Assembly: GCA_944324265.1 (NCBI GenBank) | Contig: CALUVS010000020.1 | Coordinates: 1-41,475, forward strand | Direction of reading: 5' to 3' | DNA: 41,475 bases | Origin: an uncultured Traorella sp. | GTDB lineage: Bacteria > Bacillota_I > Bacilli_A > Erysipelotrichales > Erysipelotrichaceae | Shown: piece by piece, positions 9,348 to 19,017 of the stretch | Position numbering within the stretch: the first letter of the stretch is position 1 | Layout of the letters: each line of letters starts with the position of its first letter | Position numbers and translations under genes: made by a program | The notes under the pieces: generated by a model | The model's database searches: none | What the model was told of the DNA's origin: nothing | The model's input: the letters and a program-made list of their open reading frames with translations, nothing else

Positions 9348-9953
9348 ATGAAAAAATTATTTTGCTGCTTAGCTGCAGTGTTATTATTAGGAGCATGCAG
9401 TTCTTCTAGTGAAACAGAATGTGAACCTTGTCCAGAAACAACTATTTCTTATGTTGATAGCTATACTTCAGCTTCATTGACAAAATCTACTTTGTCAGGA
9501 GATTCTTTGACTAATGCAGAAGAAGATCTGGTAGCTTTATCCAATGACTTAGCAACTTTAGCTGAATCTCAGGTAGAAGGCTATGTAGAACCTGAATCAT
9601 CAGTAGCTCAATTAATGACAGTTAATCCGGATGGTTCTGTTGGTTTCTCTACCATTCATGCATGGCGTTATGATCCTGAAAATGATACAGTGACGATTGT
9701 CGTGACTCACGGTCAAAATGCTTTGAATATCAACGAAGCAGGAGACCGCGGAAGCTTATTGATTCACGGAAAAGCTTATTATCTGCTTCATGTAGAAACA
9801 ACAAATACAGTTACTTTGGAATATTCTGATGAAGCTTATGAAAATGGTGAATTTAATATGGCTTATTCAGGAAAAGACAACCAATTCAGTGAATATACCA
9901 TCACATTGGATGTTATGTCCATTGAAAGCACTCAAGTTGCAATGTTTAACTAA
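9348..9953 (+). CDS. Secreted lipoprotein, possible FMN-binding split-barrel fold
   Basis: 201-residue predicted lipoprotein. A signal peptide ends in the lipobox LLGAC, so Cys19 should be lipidated and the protein tethered to the outer face of the membrane. ATG 9348 has AAGGAG upstream; an in-frame upstream extension to 9237 runs back through terminator and promoter and is not a start. The stretch from about residue 85 (MTVNPDGSVGFSTIHAW, then NDTVTIVV, then N-A-L-N-I-N and GKAYYLLHVE) resembles pyridoxamine-phosphate-oxidase-like split-barrel proteins, but this is judged by eye and tentative. It has its own strong promoter and a terminator, so it is monocistronic. Confidence 0.72.
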   Translation: MKKLFCCLAAVLLLGACSSSSETECEPCPETTISYVDSYTSASLTKSTLSGDSLTNAEEDLVALSNDLATLAESQVEGYVEPESSVAQLMTVNPDGSVGFSTIHAWRYDPENDTVTIVVTHGQNALNINEAGDRGSLLIHGKAYYLLHVETTNTVTLEYSDEAYENGEFNMAYSGKDNQFSEYTITLDVMSIESTQVAMFN

Positions 9954-9974
9954 AAGACCGCATGGTCTTTTTTT
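9952..9974 (+). terminator. Terminator after the lipoprotein gene
   Basis: AAAAGACC-GCAT-GGTCTTTT hairpin (9952-9971) continuing into a T-run. It starts within the stop codon. Confidence 0.85.
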
Positions 9975-9990
9975 CTGCCTTTTTTCAAGA

Positions 9991-9996
9991 TATAAT
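9991..9996 (+). promoter_or_regulatory. -10 element of the TetR-type gene
   Basis: A perfect TATAAT at 9991-9996; the -35 region lies in the T-tail of the previous terminator and is poor. Predicted start of transcription is near 10003, with AAGGTG just downstream serving as ribosome binding site. Confidence 0.5.
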
Positions 9997-10013
9997 AGAA
10001 AAGGTGATGTATC

Positions 10014-10601
10014 TTGATTTCAAAAAAAGAGATTTTATATCAAGCAAAAAAACTATTTAATGAAAAAGGTTATTCTCATGTGACTATGCGGGATATTTCA
10101 GATTCATTAGGAATAAGCGTAGGGAACTTAACTTATCATTATGCAAAAAAACAAGATATCCTGCAAGCAATCATGACAGAGACATTGAGCGGATTGCTTC
10201 TGCCTGAAATTAAAGATTTATATAGTCTTGATTTATTCATGGATAATTTGATCGGTTCATTGGAAACAGAGAGATTTTATTTTTCTGAATATGTGGAAAT
10301 GCGTCAATTTCATCCAGACAGTGACCAAAATATCGCAAAGTTAAGTCAGCGATTTCATGAGGGCCTCAATTTTTTGCGTGAGCAGGGATTGTTTCATGAG
10401 ACATTTACTCCAACTGTGCAGAAAAGCTTAGTAGATATGATGTTTCTGGCACATTTGGCTTGGATTTGTGAGCCAGAAAGAAAAAAGAGCGAATTTATTC
10501 AATCTCACTGGATTCTTTTCTATTCCTATCTCAGTGAAAAAGGAAAGAAGGAATATGAAGAAGAAATTGCACCAACAATAAAGATGAAAAACGAAGGTTA
10601 A
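10014..10601 (+). CDS. TetR/AcrR-family transcriptional regulator
   Basis: 195-residue DNA-binding regulator. The N-terminal helix-turn-helix is clear: AKKLFNEKGYSHVTMRDIS at about residues 11-29, then LGISVGNLTYHYAKKQDIL, the standard TetR pattern. The C-terminal ligand domain is not recognisable and its effector is unknown. The start is a TTG codon at 10014, supported by AAGGTG 8 bases upstream and by the family N-terminus; no in-frame ATG precedes the HTH. No intact partner gene lies downstream, only a decayed ATPase remnant, so its target may be itself, the neighbouring lipoprotein, or a distant gene. Confidence 0.88.
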   Translation: MISKKEILYQAKKLFNEKGYSHVTMRDISDSLGISVGNLTYHYAKKQDILQAIMTETLSGLLLPEIKDLYSLDLFMDNLIGSLETERFYFSEYVEMRQFHPDSDQNIAKLSQRFHEGLNFLREQGLFHETFTPTVQKSLVDMMFLAHLAWICEPERKKSEFIQSHWILFYSYLSEKGKKEYEEEIAPTIKMKNEG

Positions 10602-10666
10602 TCAATAAACTTGTATCAAGCTTAGAATTGGTATTATTTTAATGATGTTTGCAAGCAGAATAAATC

Positions 10667-10711
10667 AAAAAATGCCAAAATGCCGAACAAAAAAATGCCA
10701 AAGCGCCGAAA
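10667..10711. repeat. Two tandem copies of a ~22-base repeat
   Basis: Two adjacent near-copies with the core AAATGCC-AAA-[A/G][T/C]GCCGAA, at 10667-10688 and 10689-10711. They sit in the degenerate region between the TetR gene and the ATPase remnant. Only two copies exist and there is no spacer, so it is not a CRISPR array. Confidence 0.5.
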
Positions 10712-10771
10712 AAGAATATGCTTTAAGCAAGAGAAAGAAAATATAAGTATATCATAGAACGGGAGGCATAA

Positions 10772-10950
10772 GTGAAAATATGAAGCAAGAATTGCTGATA
10801 CAATACTGGAAAAACGCCTTTTTGGGAAAGGGCTGTTTTGATTGAAGGACCTAAATGGTGTGGAAAACTACAACAGCTGAGCAAATTGCTGAAAGTATTT
10901 TTGGTATGGCAGAGTCAGAAAAAATTCTGCTGGTATCTCAATTTAATCGG
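10772..10950 (+). pseudogene. Remnant of a DUF4143/AAA-type ATPase gene
   Basis: Decayed 5' piece of an ATP-binding protein. One frame reads ARIADTILEKRLFGKG (about 10785-10831) and, after a one-base shift, VLIEGPKWCGKTTTAEQIAE (from about 10834), which is the N-terminus and Walker A motif (GPKWCGKTT) of the DUF4143 AAA ATPase family. A strong GGGAGG ribosome binding site at 10761-10766 still precedes a GTG. After about residue 55 the similarity ends and the rest of the roughly 400-codon gene is missing. Frameshift plus truncation make this a clear pseudogene; the beta-glucoside operon promoter lies directly after it, which suggests the operon arrived by replacing the rest of the gene. Confidence 0.72.
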
Positions 10951-10974
10951 AAATTAAATAATTTCAAAAACATA

Positions 10975-11003
10975 TTGATAACGCTTACATAAATTGTTAT
11001 TAT
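10975..11003 (+). promoter_or_regulatory. Promoter of the beta-glucoside PTS operon
   Basis: -35 TTGATA (10975-10980), 17-base spacer, -10 TATTAT (10998-11003). Transcription should start near 11010, just before the antiterminator target. A catabolite-repression site overlaps the -35. Confidence 0.7.
10976..10989 (+). promoter_or_regulatory. cre site (CcpA operator)
   Basis: TGATAACGCTTACA matches all fixed positions of the cre consensus TGWNANCGNTNWCA. It overlaps the -35 element and spacer of the PTS promoter, a position at which bound CcpA would block RNA polymerase. It predicts glucose repression of the operon. Confidence 0.75.
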
Positions 11004-11025
11004 CATATTGTAATAAAACTAAACA

Positions 11026-11097
11026 AGGATTGTAACTCTCTGAGGCATTACCTTGAAAAGCATAAGGTTTTTCAGGTGAAGTTTAGAGAGTTTTTTT
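11026..11097 (+). promoter_or_regulatory. LicT/BglG-type RAT site overlapping a terminator (leader of EIIA gene)
   Basis: The 29-base element at 11026-11054 begins AGGATTGTAACTCTC and ends GCATTACCTT, matching ribonucleic antiterminator (RAT) sites (GGATTGTTACT...GCA...ACC). Its own hairpin uses GTAA/TTAC and AAGG/CCTT. A competing intrinsic terminator pairs AACTCTCT (from 11034) with AGAGAGTT (to 11092) before T7. The two structures share bases and exclude each other, so a LicT-type protein bound to the RAT would permit read-through into the operon. Confidence 0.82.
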
Positions 11098-11116
11098 GTG
11101 GATAGGAGGAGAAAGT

Positions 11117-11602
11117 ATGTTTGACTTTTTCAAAAAGAAAAATGAACCATTGTTATATGCTCCTTTAGAAGGAAAATGCATTCCTTTAGAAGAAGTTCCT
11201 GACAAGGTCTTTGCACAAAAGATGATGGGAGATGGGGTAGCATTTATTCCAGCTTCAAATCAAGTTTTTGCTCCATGTGATGCAAGCGTATCTATGATTG
11301 CAACAACGAAGCATGCAATTGGATTAGTAAATGATGATGGTGTAGAAATATTGATTCATATTGGTTTAGATACTGTTAATTTTCAAGGAAAAGGCTTTGA
11401 AGTTCATGTTAAAAAACAGCAGCGAGTGAGAAAAGGCGAATTATTAGTCACATTTGATAAAGAATTTTTTGAAAAGGAAAATGTAAATTTGACAACACCT
11501 ATGATTTTGACAAATCATACATTATTTAATTTGGAAGTTATGAATATAAACCAAAGTGTTCGAAAGACAGATGCTATTATCAGATATGAGAAGAAATCAT
11601 AG
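11117..11602 (+). CDS. PTS glucose/beta-glucoside family EIIA component
   Basis: Stand-alone EIIA of the PTS glucose-glucoside superfamily, passing phosphate from HPr to the EIIB domain. The 161-residue protein carries the full pattern: APLEGKCIPLEEVPD at 15-29, GDGVAFIP at 38-45, then the active-site pair His66 (TKHAIG) and His81 (LIHIGLDTV), the latter being the phosphorylated residue by homology with EIIA-Glc. ATG 11117 follows AGGAGGA; the longer in-frame TTG start at 11096 lies in the terminator tail. In most bgl systems EIIA is fused to the transporter; here the EIIBC two genes downstream lacks it, so this is its partner. Confidence 0.92.
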   Translation: MFDFFKKKNEPLLYAPLEGKCIPLEEVPDKVFAQKMMGDGVAFIPASNQVFAPCDASVSMIATTKHAIGLVNDDGVEILIHIGLDTVNFQGKGFEVHVKKQQRVRKGELLVTFDKEFFEKENVNLTTPMILTNHTLFNLEVMNINQSVRKTDAIIRYEKKS

Positions 11603-11613
11603 GGGAAGTAGAT

Positions 11614-12432
11614 ATGAAACTCATAAAAAAACTAAACAACAATGTAGCTGTTGGAATTGACAATAACCAACATGAGTGCATTGTATTTGGTAAAGGTATT
11701 GGTTTTCCTTCTATGCCATACGAACTAAATGATTTAAGTAAAATTAATCGTACTTACTACGATGTAGATGCAAAGTATTTAGGTTTGTTGGAAGAAATTC
11801 CAGATGAAATATTTTCGGTATCAGCTAAAATTGTTGAGAAAGCTAAAATGAGTCTCAATTGTGAACTGAATCCGAATTTATTGTTTACTTTAGCTGATCA
11901 TTTAAATTTTGCAATTGAAAGATTTAAAAAGAGAATCGATATTAGGAATCCATTATCTTACGATATTGAACATCTTTATTCAAAAGAAATGGTTATTGGA
12001 TATAAGGCATTGGAATATATTCAGGAAGCATTGAATATACAGCTTCCTCGTAATGAAGCAACAAGTATCGCCATGCATTTAGTTAATGCAGAAGCTGGAA
12101 GCAATAACATGGATGAAACAATTCGAAATACAAAGGTACTGAAAGATATAACCGAAATTATTTCTGAAACACTACAGATACAAATTGATGAAGATAGTTT
12201 CAGTTATTCAAGATTCATTATACATCTTCGATATTTGATGAAACGAAGACAAAACAATTCGAAAATTTCATCAGATAACAAAATGATGTATGATTTAATG
12301 AAGGTGAAATATCCAGATACATATAAATGTATCGTTAAAATCGAAGATTATTTTAACAAAAATTTAAATTGGCAATGTGATGAAGAAGAACTACTTTATT
12401 TAATGTTGCATATTAATCGTTTATGCGCTTAA
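11614..12432 (+). CDS. licT: BglG/LicT-family transcription antiterminator
   Basis: RNA-binding antiterminator controlled by PTS phosphorylation. The 272-residue protein has the N-terminal CAT RNA-binding domain (about residues 1-55, KKLNNNVAVGID then FGKGIGF) and two PRD domains (about 70-170 and 175-272). The regulatory histidines are visible: ADHLNFAIER and IEHLYSKE in PRD1, IIHLRYLMKR and LMLHINRL in PRD2. It sits between the two RAT/terminator elements at 11026 and 12433, its presumed binding sites, so it is likely to control its own operon: phosphorylated and inactive without substrate, active during uptake. Confidence 0.92.
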   Translation: MKLIKKLNNNVAVGIDNNQHECIVFGKGIGFPSMPYELNDLSKINRTYYDVDAKYLGLLEEIPDEIFSVSAKIVEKAKMSLNCELNPNLLFTLADHLNFAIERFKKRIDIRNPLSYDIEHLYSKEMVIGYKALEYIQEALNIQLPRNEATSIAMHLVNAEAGSNNMDETIRNTKVLKDITEIISETLQIQIDEDSFSYSRFIIHLRYLMKRRQNNSKISSDNKMMYDLMKVKYPDTYKCIVKIEDYFNKNLNWQCDEEELLYLMLHINRLCA

Positions 12433-12505
12433 AGGATTGTTACCGAAAGGGCATTACCCAAGCATAACACAACTTTTTTCGTGTGTGTCATGTTTGGGCT
12501 TTTTA
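12433..12505 (+). promoter_or_regulatory. Second RAT site overlapping a terminator (leader of EIIBC gene)
   Basis: AGGATTGTTACC at 12433-12444 and GCATTACCC at 12451-12459 form a second LicT-type RAT, starting directly after the licT stop. The overlapping terminator pairs CCCAAGCATAACACA (from about 12458) with TGTGTCATGTTTGGG (to 12498), then T5. As in the first leader, the two folds exclude each other. Confidence 0.82.
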
Positions 12506-12576
12506 TTTGGCAAATACAGAAAGCGTGCACATTTCTGTAATGCATATATGGGATTTATGAAAGGAAGGATATAAAT

Positions 12577-13971
12577 ATGGCCGACAATAAAAAATTGGCT
12601 TCTGCTATTTTGGAAAAAATAGGCGGAAAAGAAAACATTGAATTTTTAGTACATTGTATGACACGTTTACGCTTTAATCTGAAAGATCAAAGTTTAGCGA
12701 AACAATCAGAAATTGAAGAGATTCCTGGTGTTTTAGGAACAATGATACAAAATGGACAATTTCAGATTATTATTGGTGAAACCGTTCCAGATGTCTATGA
12801 AGAAATCTGTAAGCAAGCGGGTATTGCTCAGGAAAAAGCCATTGAAGAAAATCTGGATGCAGATCTTCCAAAGAAAAAATTTGGTTTCGGGGTAATTTTT
12901 GAAGTTATCAGTGGTGTTTTTGCACCAGTAGTCACTGCATTCGCTGGTGCAGGTATCTTGAAAGGACTTTTGACATTATTAACTAACTATGGCTTGATGG
13001 CTACTGATACAGGCCTTTATTTGATCTTAAATGCTGCTGCCGACTCTGTATTCTATTTCTTACCATTTGTTTTAGCGTATACAAGTGCGAAGAAATTTAA
13101 AACAAACGAAGTTATGGCAATCGTTATTGCAGGTATTTATATGTATCCGACTGTCATTGAAGGTGCAGGAACACAAGCTTCTTTATTCGGTATAAATTTC
13201 TACCTTGTAAAATATTCTTCAACTGTATTGCCAATTATCGTTTCAGTATGGCTGATGAGTTATGTTTATAAGTTCTTTAGCAAGCATACACCAAGCTTCC
13301 TTCGTGTAGTTGTAGTTCCAATTGCTACTTTATTAATTATGGCGCCACTCAGTTTAGTCGTTATCGGGCCATTGGGATATAATGTAGGTATTTATGTTGG
13401 GGAATTCTTTAAATGGTTATTTGATGTGGCTCCATGGTTAGGTGGATTAATTGATGGTGCAACACGTCCATTGGTTGTGTTTACAGGAACTCACATGATG
13501 TTGTCACCTGTTATGATTAATAATATTGAAACATTAGGTTATGATATGCTTGGCCCAGTTCACTGTGTGGCTACGATGGCTGCAGCTGGTATGTGCTTTG
13601 GTGCATTCCTGAAGGCTAGAAAAGAAAATAATAAGACAGCTATTTTCTCATCATTCATCTCTGCTTTCATCGGAATTACTGAACCAGCGTTATATGGTGT
13701 AGCATTTAGATTTAAAAAGCCTTTGATTGCTCTGATGATTGGCGGCGGTGTATCTGGAGCATTAGTAGCTATGATGGGAGCAAAAGCTATTAGTTTCGCA
13801 ATGCCTTCTATTATTTCATTACCAGTTTATACAGGTTCTATTCCAACTATCCTAATTGGTTTATTAATCGCGTTTGTACTTACTGCGGGTTTAACTTACA
13901 TGATTGGCTTTGATGAAGGCATTGAAAAAGATGCAAAAGCAATTGAAGCAGAAAAGAAGAATATCATCTAA
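12577..13971 (+). CDS. PTS beta-glucoside-type EIIBC permease
   Basis: Membrane transporter that imports a beta-glucoside-type sugar and phosphorylates it at C6. The 464-residue protein has an N-terminal EIIB domain (about 1-80) with active-site Cys27 in VHCMTRLRF, a linker, and an EIIC domain (about 110-450) of roughly ten hydrophobic segments with the typical GITEPALYGV motif. It ends after EIIC, without the C-terminal EIIA found in many BglP/BglF proteins; the EIIA is supplied by the first gene of the operon. ATG 12577 has AAGGAAGG upstream. EIIBC family members take arbutin, salicin, cellobiose or related sugars; the actual substrate cannot be assigned. Confidence 0.92.
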   Translation: MADNKKLASAILEKIGGKENIEFLVHCMTRLRFNLKDQSLAKQSEIEEIPGVLGTMIQNGQFQIIIGETVPDVYEEICKQAGIAQEKAIEENLDADLPKKKFGFGVIFEVISGVFAPVVTAFAGAGILKGLLTLLTNYGLMATDTGLYLILNAAADSVFYFLPFVLAYTSAKKFKTNEVMAIVIAGIYMYPTVIEGAGTQASLFGINFYLVKYSSTVLPIIVSVWLMSYVYKFFSKHTPSFLRVVVVPIATLLIMAPLSLVVIGPLGYNVGIYVGEFFKWLFDVAPWLGGLIDGATRPLVVFTGTHMMLSPVMINNIETLGYDMLGPVHCVATMAAAGMCFGAFLKARKENNKTAIFSSFISAFIGITEPALYGVAFRFKKPLIALMIGGGVSGALVAMMGAKAISFAMPSIISLPVYTGSIPTILIGLLIAFVLTAGLTYMIGFDEGIEKDAKAIEAEKKNII

Positions 13972-14532
<561 letters not shown>

Positions 14533-14578
14533 TAAGAGCTTCAAATTATGGTAATTTATAAGGGAATTTGATTAAATA

Positions 14579-14607
14579 TTGATAATAAAAAAATCATATG
14601 GTATTTT
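14579..14607 (+). promoter_or_regulatory. Putative transposase promoter
   Basis: -35 TTGATA (14579-14584), 17-base spacer, -10 TATTTT (14602-14607). The -10 is weak. Transcription would begin near 14614, after the 5' arm of the start-codon hairpin at 14595-14640. Confidence 0.4.
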
Positions 14608-14637
14608 CTAGTTGGAAATAGAAAGGAAAATAACCAT

Positions 14638-14640
<3 letters not shown>
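14595..14640 (+). promoter_or_regulatory. Hairpin covering the transposase start codon
   Basis: CATATGGTATTTTC (14595-14608) is complementary, with one bulged base, to GAAAATAACCATATG (14626-14640), which contains part of the ribosome binding site and the transposase ATG at 14638. RNA entering from outside the element would hide the start site. Confidence 0.6.
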
Positions 14641-16932
<2,292 letters not shown>

Positions 16933-16933
<1 letters not shown>

Positions 16934-17850
16934 TGAAGATCGTTTGTTTAAAAGAATATCTGATTCAACCTTTGATTGAAGCGTTTCCAGATATTTCAAT
17001 TGTTTCACATATATGTCAGGATGCCGAGATATTTATTGCAGAGGCTTCACAATGCAGTGAGGATAATCTAAAGCATATGCCGAATCTTAGGTATATTCAA
17101 AGTGTCCGTGCAGGTTATGATAATGCTGATTTAAAATACATGGAACAACACAATATTATATTTGCAAATGTAAGGGGACTGTATTCAGTCCCCATTGCAG
17201 AAGATATCATTAATAAAATTTTGATATATGCGAATCACTCTCTGCAATATTTAGAACAAAAAAATAAAAAAATTTATCAGCCAATTTATCATCGTACTTG
17301 TTTAAATAAACTTTGTATCGGTTTTTTAGGAACAGGTTCAATCGCACAAGAAACTGCGAAAAGGTTACATGTATTTGAATGCAGAATTATTGGATACAAA
17401 CGCAAGTATGTCGATGAATTACCTTATTATGACCAAATTTATTACCAAGATCAACTGAATGAATTTTTGAAACAAATTGATGTTTTGGTAGTTACTGTTG
17501 ATTTAAATAAAGAATCGGTATATATGATTAATGAAAAAACGATTAATATGATGAAAAAAGGAAGTGCAATTATTAATGTTGCAAGAGGATCGGTCATTTG
17601 TGAATCAGATTTAATTCAAGCACTGCTGGACGGAAGAATCAGTTATGCTGGTTTAGATGTATTTGAAAATGAACCATTACAAGCAAAATCAAAGCTTTGG
17701 GAGTTGCCAATGGTATATTTAACTCCTCATGCATCCGGTATTTGTGATGAGAACCATACAAGACTTTTTGAATTTATCAAATGGAATATTTCGCAATATC
17801 TGAAAGATGAAATGATGGAAAATTTAATTCTGGGAAGGAGAGAGATGTAA
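16933..17850 (+). CDS. D-isomer-specific 2-hydroxyacid dehydrogenase family protein
   Basis: 305-residue NAD(P)-dependent dehydrogenase of the phosphoglycerate/D-lactate dehydrogenase superfamily. The nucleotide fold has GFLGTGSIAQETAKRL (about residues 137-152); the catalytic residues are the Arg in NVARGSVI (about 219), the Glu in DVFENEPL (about 248) and the His in TPHASG (about 267). Its ATG overlaps the GH1 stop by one base, so it belongs to the beta-glucoside operon. The substrate is unknown; the catalytic core is intact. A dehydrogenase of this type is not a standard bgl gene and suggests that the aglycone or sugar product is an unusual hydroxy acid or lactone. That is inference. Confidence 0.86.
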
Positions 17851-17851
17851 T

Positions 17852-18577
17852 ATGGAATTAATTATTGCAAAGGATTATGAAAATATGAGCCGTATAGCTG
17901 CCATGAAGTTGATGGGATGGATAGCTCAGGGGAAAAGTAAGAGAGTTAATTTGGCAATTACGGGTGGAACCACTCCCGTGAGAATGTATGAAATCATTGA
18001 AGACTTTCTTAAAGATAATGCATTTGAAAATGTACATTATTATAATTTTGATGAAATACCAGTTAAAGATGGAACAAATTTGACAATTGATTCTTTGTAT
18101 CGATTATTTTATCAGCCTTGCAACATTGATGAAAAACAAATAGAAATATTTAATGAAAAAAACTTTGAAAATTATGATTTGAAAATTGCACAAGACGGCG
18201 GAATTGATATGATCATGCTTGGATTAGGAATGGATGGTCATTTCTGCGGAAATCTCTCAGGAACATTGAATGGTTTTGAAGAAGGTTGCCGCGCAGTAAG
18301 CAATCATCTAAATGAAAAAATTGAAGCACGATTAGCATTTTTAAGTGGCGGTATTGACAAGATGAGCGAATATTATGTGACTTTTGGCCCAGCAACAGTA
18401 ATGGAAGCAAAGAATATTATCATGATTGTGAGTGGGGAAAAGAAAGCAGAAATTTTAAAACAAGTGCTGGAAGGCCCAATATGTAAAGAAGTACCTAGTT
18501 CATTGCTTCGCCTGCATCCAAACTTTACTGTCATTGTTGATGAAGATGCTGCAAAAAACTTAAATAAGCAAAAATAG
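17852..18577 (+). CDS. NagB/6-phosphogluconolactonase-family protein
   Basis: 241-residue member of the glucosamine-6-phosphate deaminase/6-phosphogluconolactonase superfamily, usually acting on phosphosugars. Family motifs are LAITGGTTPVRMYEII (about 34-49), NFDEI with Asp67, and GLGMDGHF with Asp128 and His130. In true deaminases the ring-opening triad includes a Glu five residues after the His (DGHIAFNEP); here that place is Leu135, so deaminase activity is doubtful. The gene lies one base after the dehydrogenase stop, with GGAAGGAG upstream, and ends the operon. It could be a lactonase, an isomerase for another phosphosugar, or a deaminase with changed chemistry. Confidence 0.82.
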   Translation: MELIIAKDYENMSRIAAMKLMGWIAQGKSKRVNLAITGGTTPVRMYEIIEDFLKDNAFENVHYYNFDEIPVKDGTNLTIDSLYRLFYQPCNIDEKQIEIFNEKNFENYDLKIAQDGGIDMIMLGLGMDGHFCGNLSGTLNGFEEGCRAVSNHLNEKIEARLAFLSGGIDKMSEYYVTFGPATVMEAKNIIMIVSGEKKAEILKQVLEGPICKEVPSSLLRLHPNFTVIVDEDAAKNLNKQK

Positions 18578-18603
18578 TTGATAAATCATTCGCGAAAAAA
18601 TGA

Positions 18604-18632
18604 AAAAAGCCTTGCAAAATAAGGCTTTTTTG
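18604..18632 (+). terminator. Terminator after the beta-glucoside operon
   Basis: AAAAAAGCCTT / AAGGCTTTTTT stem with a seven-base loop and T-run (18604-18631). Confidence 0.87.
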
Positions 18633-18640
18633 TTTATACT
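18612..18640 (+). promoter_or_regulatory. Promoter of the rpsF operon
   Basis: TTGCAA (18612-18617), 17 bases, TATACT (18635-18640). The -35 lies in the loop of the preceding terminator. Predicted start near 18647 gives a leader of about 72 bases. Confidence 0.62.
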
Positions 18641-18644
18641 AGAT

Positions 18645-18710
18645 GAGCGAGTAGATATTTTATATTTACTCCTTGCTCCACTACTCTGGGGCCAATTGAC
18701 CACAAGGAGG
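18645..18710 (+). promoter_or_regulatory. Structured rpsF leader, candidate S6:S18 autoregulatory element
   Basis: Two alternative folds are visible. Fold 1 is a bulged hairpin pairing GAGC/GCTC and AGTA/TACT (18645-18678). Fold 2 pairs CTCCTTG (18669-18675), part of the 3' arm of fold 1, with CAAGGAG (18703-18709), the ribosome binding site of rpsF, enclosing a small TGG/CCA stem. In many bacteria the S6:S18 complex represses rpsF by binding its leader; the CCG element known from that motif is not obvious here. Confidence 0.5.
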
Positions 18711-18718
18711 TGTACTCA

Positions 18719-19006
18719 ATGAAAAAGTACGAAATTATGTACATTTTGAAAGCTAATCTTGAAGATGCAGTTCGTCAGGAAACAATTGATGGATTACATT
18801 CAATCATCACTAGCCACGAAGGTACAATCGACAACGTTGATGAATGGGGAATTAAAGAATTCGCTTACGAAATTAATAAGGAAACAAAGGGATACTACAT
18901 GGTTATTACAGTAACTGCTAATAACGAAGGTATTGCTGAATTTGACCGATTAATTCGTATCAACGCTAATGTTGTACGTCACATGATCATTAAACTTGAA
19001 GCGTAA
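18719..19006 (+). CDS. rpsF: 30S ribosomal protein S6
   Basis: 95-residue small-subunit protein that binds 16S rRNA with S18. MKKYEIMYILKANLEDA at the start and INKETKGYYMVITV in the middle are typical of S6. ATG 18719 follows AAGGAGG by 8 bases; the in-frame GTG at 18710 is part of that site. It heads the conserved rpsF-ssb-rpsR operon and may be autoregulated through its structured leader. Confidence 0.97.
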   Translation: MKKYEIMYILKANLEDAVRQETIDGLHSIITSHEGTIDNVDEWGIKEFAYEINKETKGYYMVITVTANNEGIAEFDRLIRINANVVRHMIIKLEA

Positions 19007-19017
19007 TTGAGGTTATT

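Noticed and set aside
10667-10711. Repeat pair considered as a CRISPR array
   Set aside because: Only two imperfect copies, directly adjacent with no spacer, and no cas genes.
12517-12537. Imperfect palindrome CAGAAAGCGTGCACATTTCTG region considered as a second cre site before EIIBC (outer arms CAGAAA and TTTCTG)
   Set aside because: It differs from the cre consensus at two fixed positions, and outer and inner symmetry centres do not coincide. It also lies downstream of the RAT/terminator with no promoter near.
18602-18640. Possible tRNA or small RNA between the beta-glucoside operon and rpsF
   Set aside because: The structure is a plain terminator plus promoter; no cloverleaf can be drawn.
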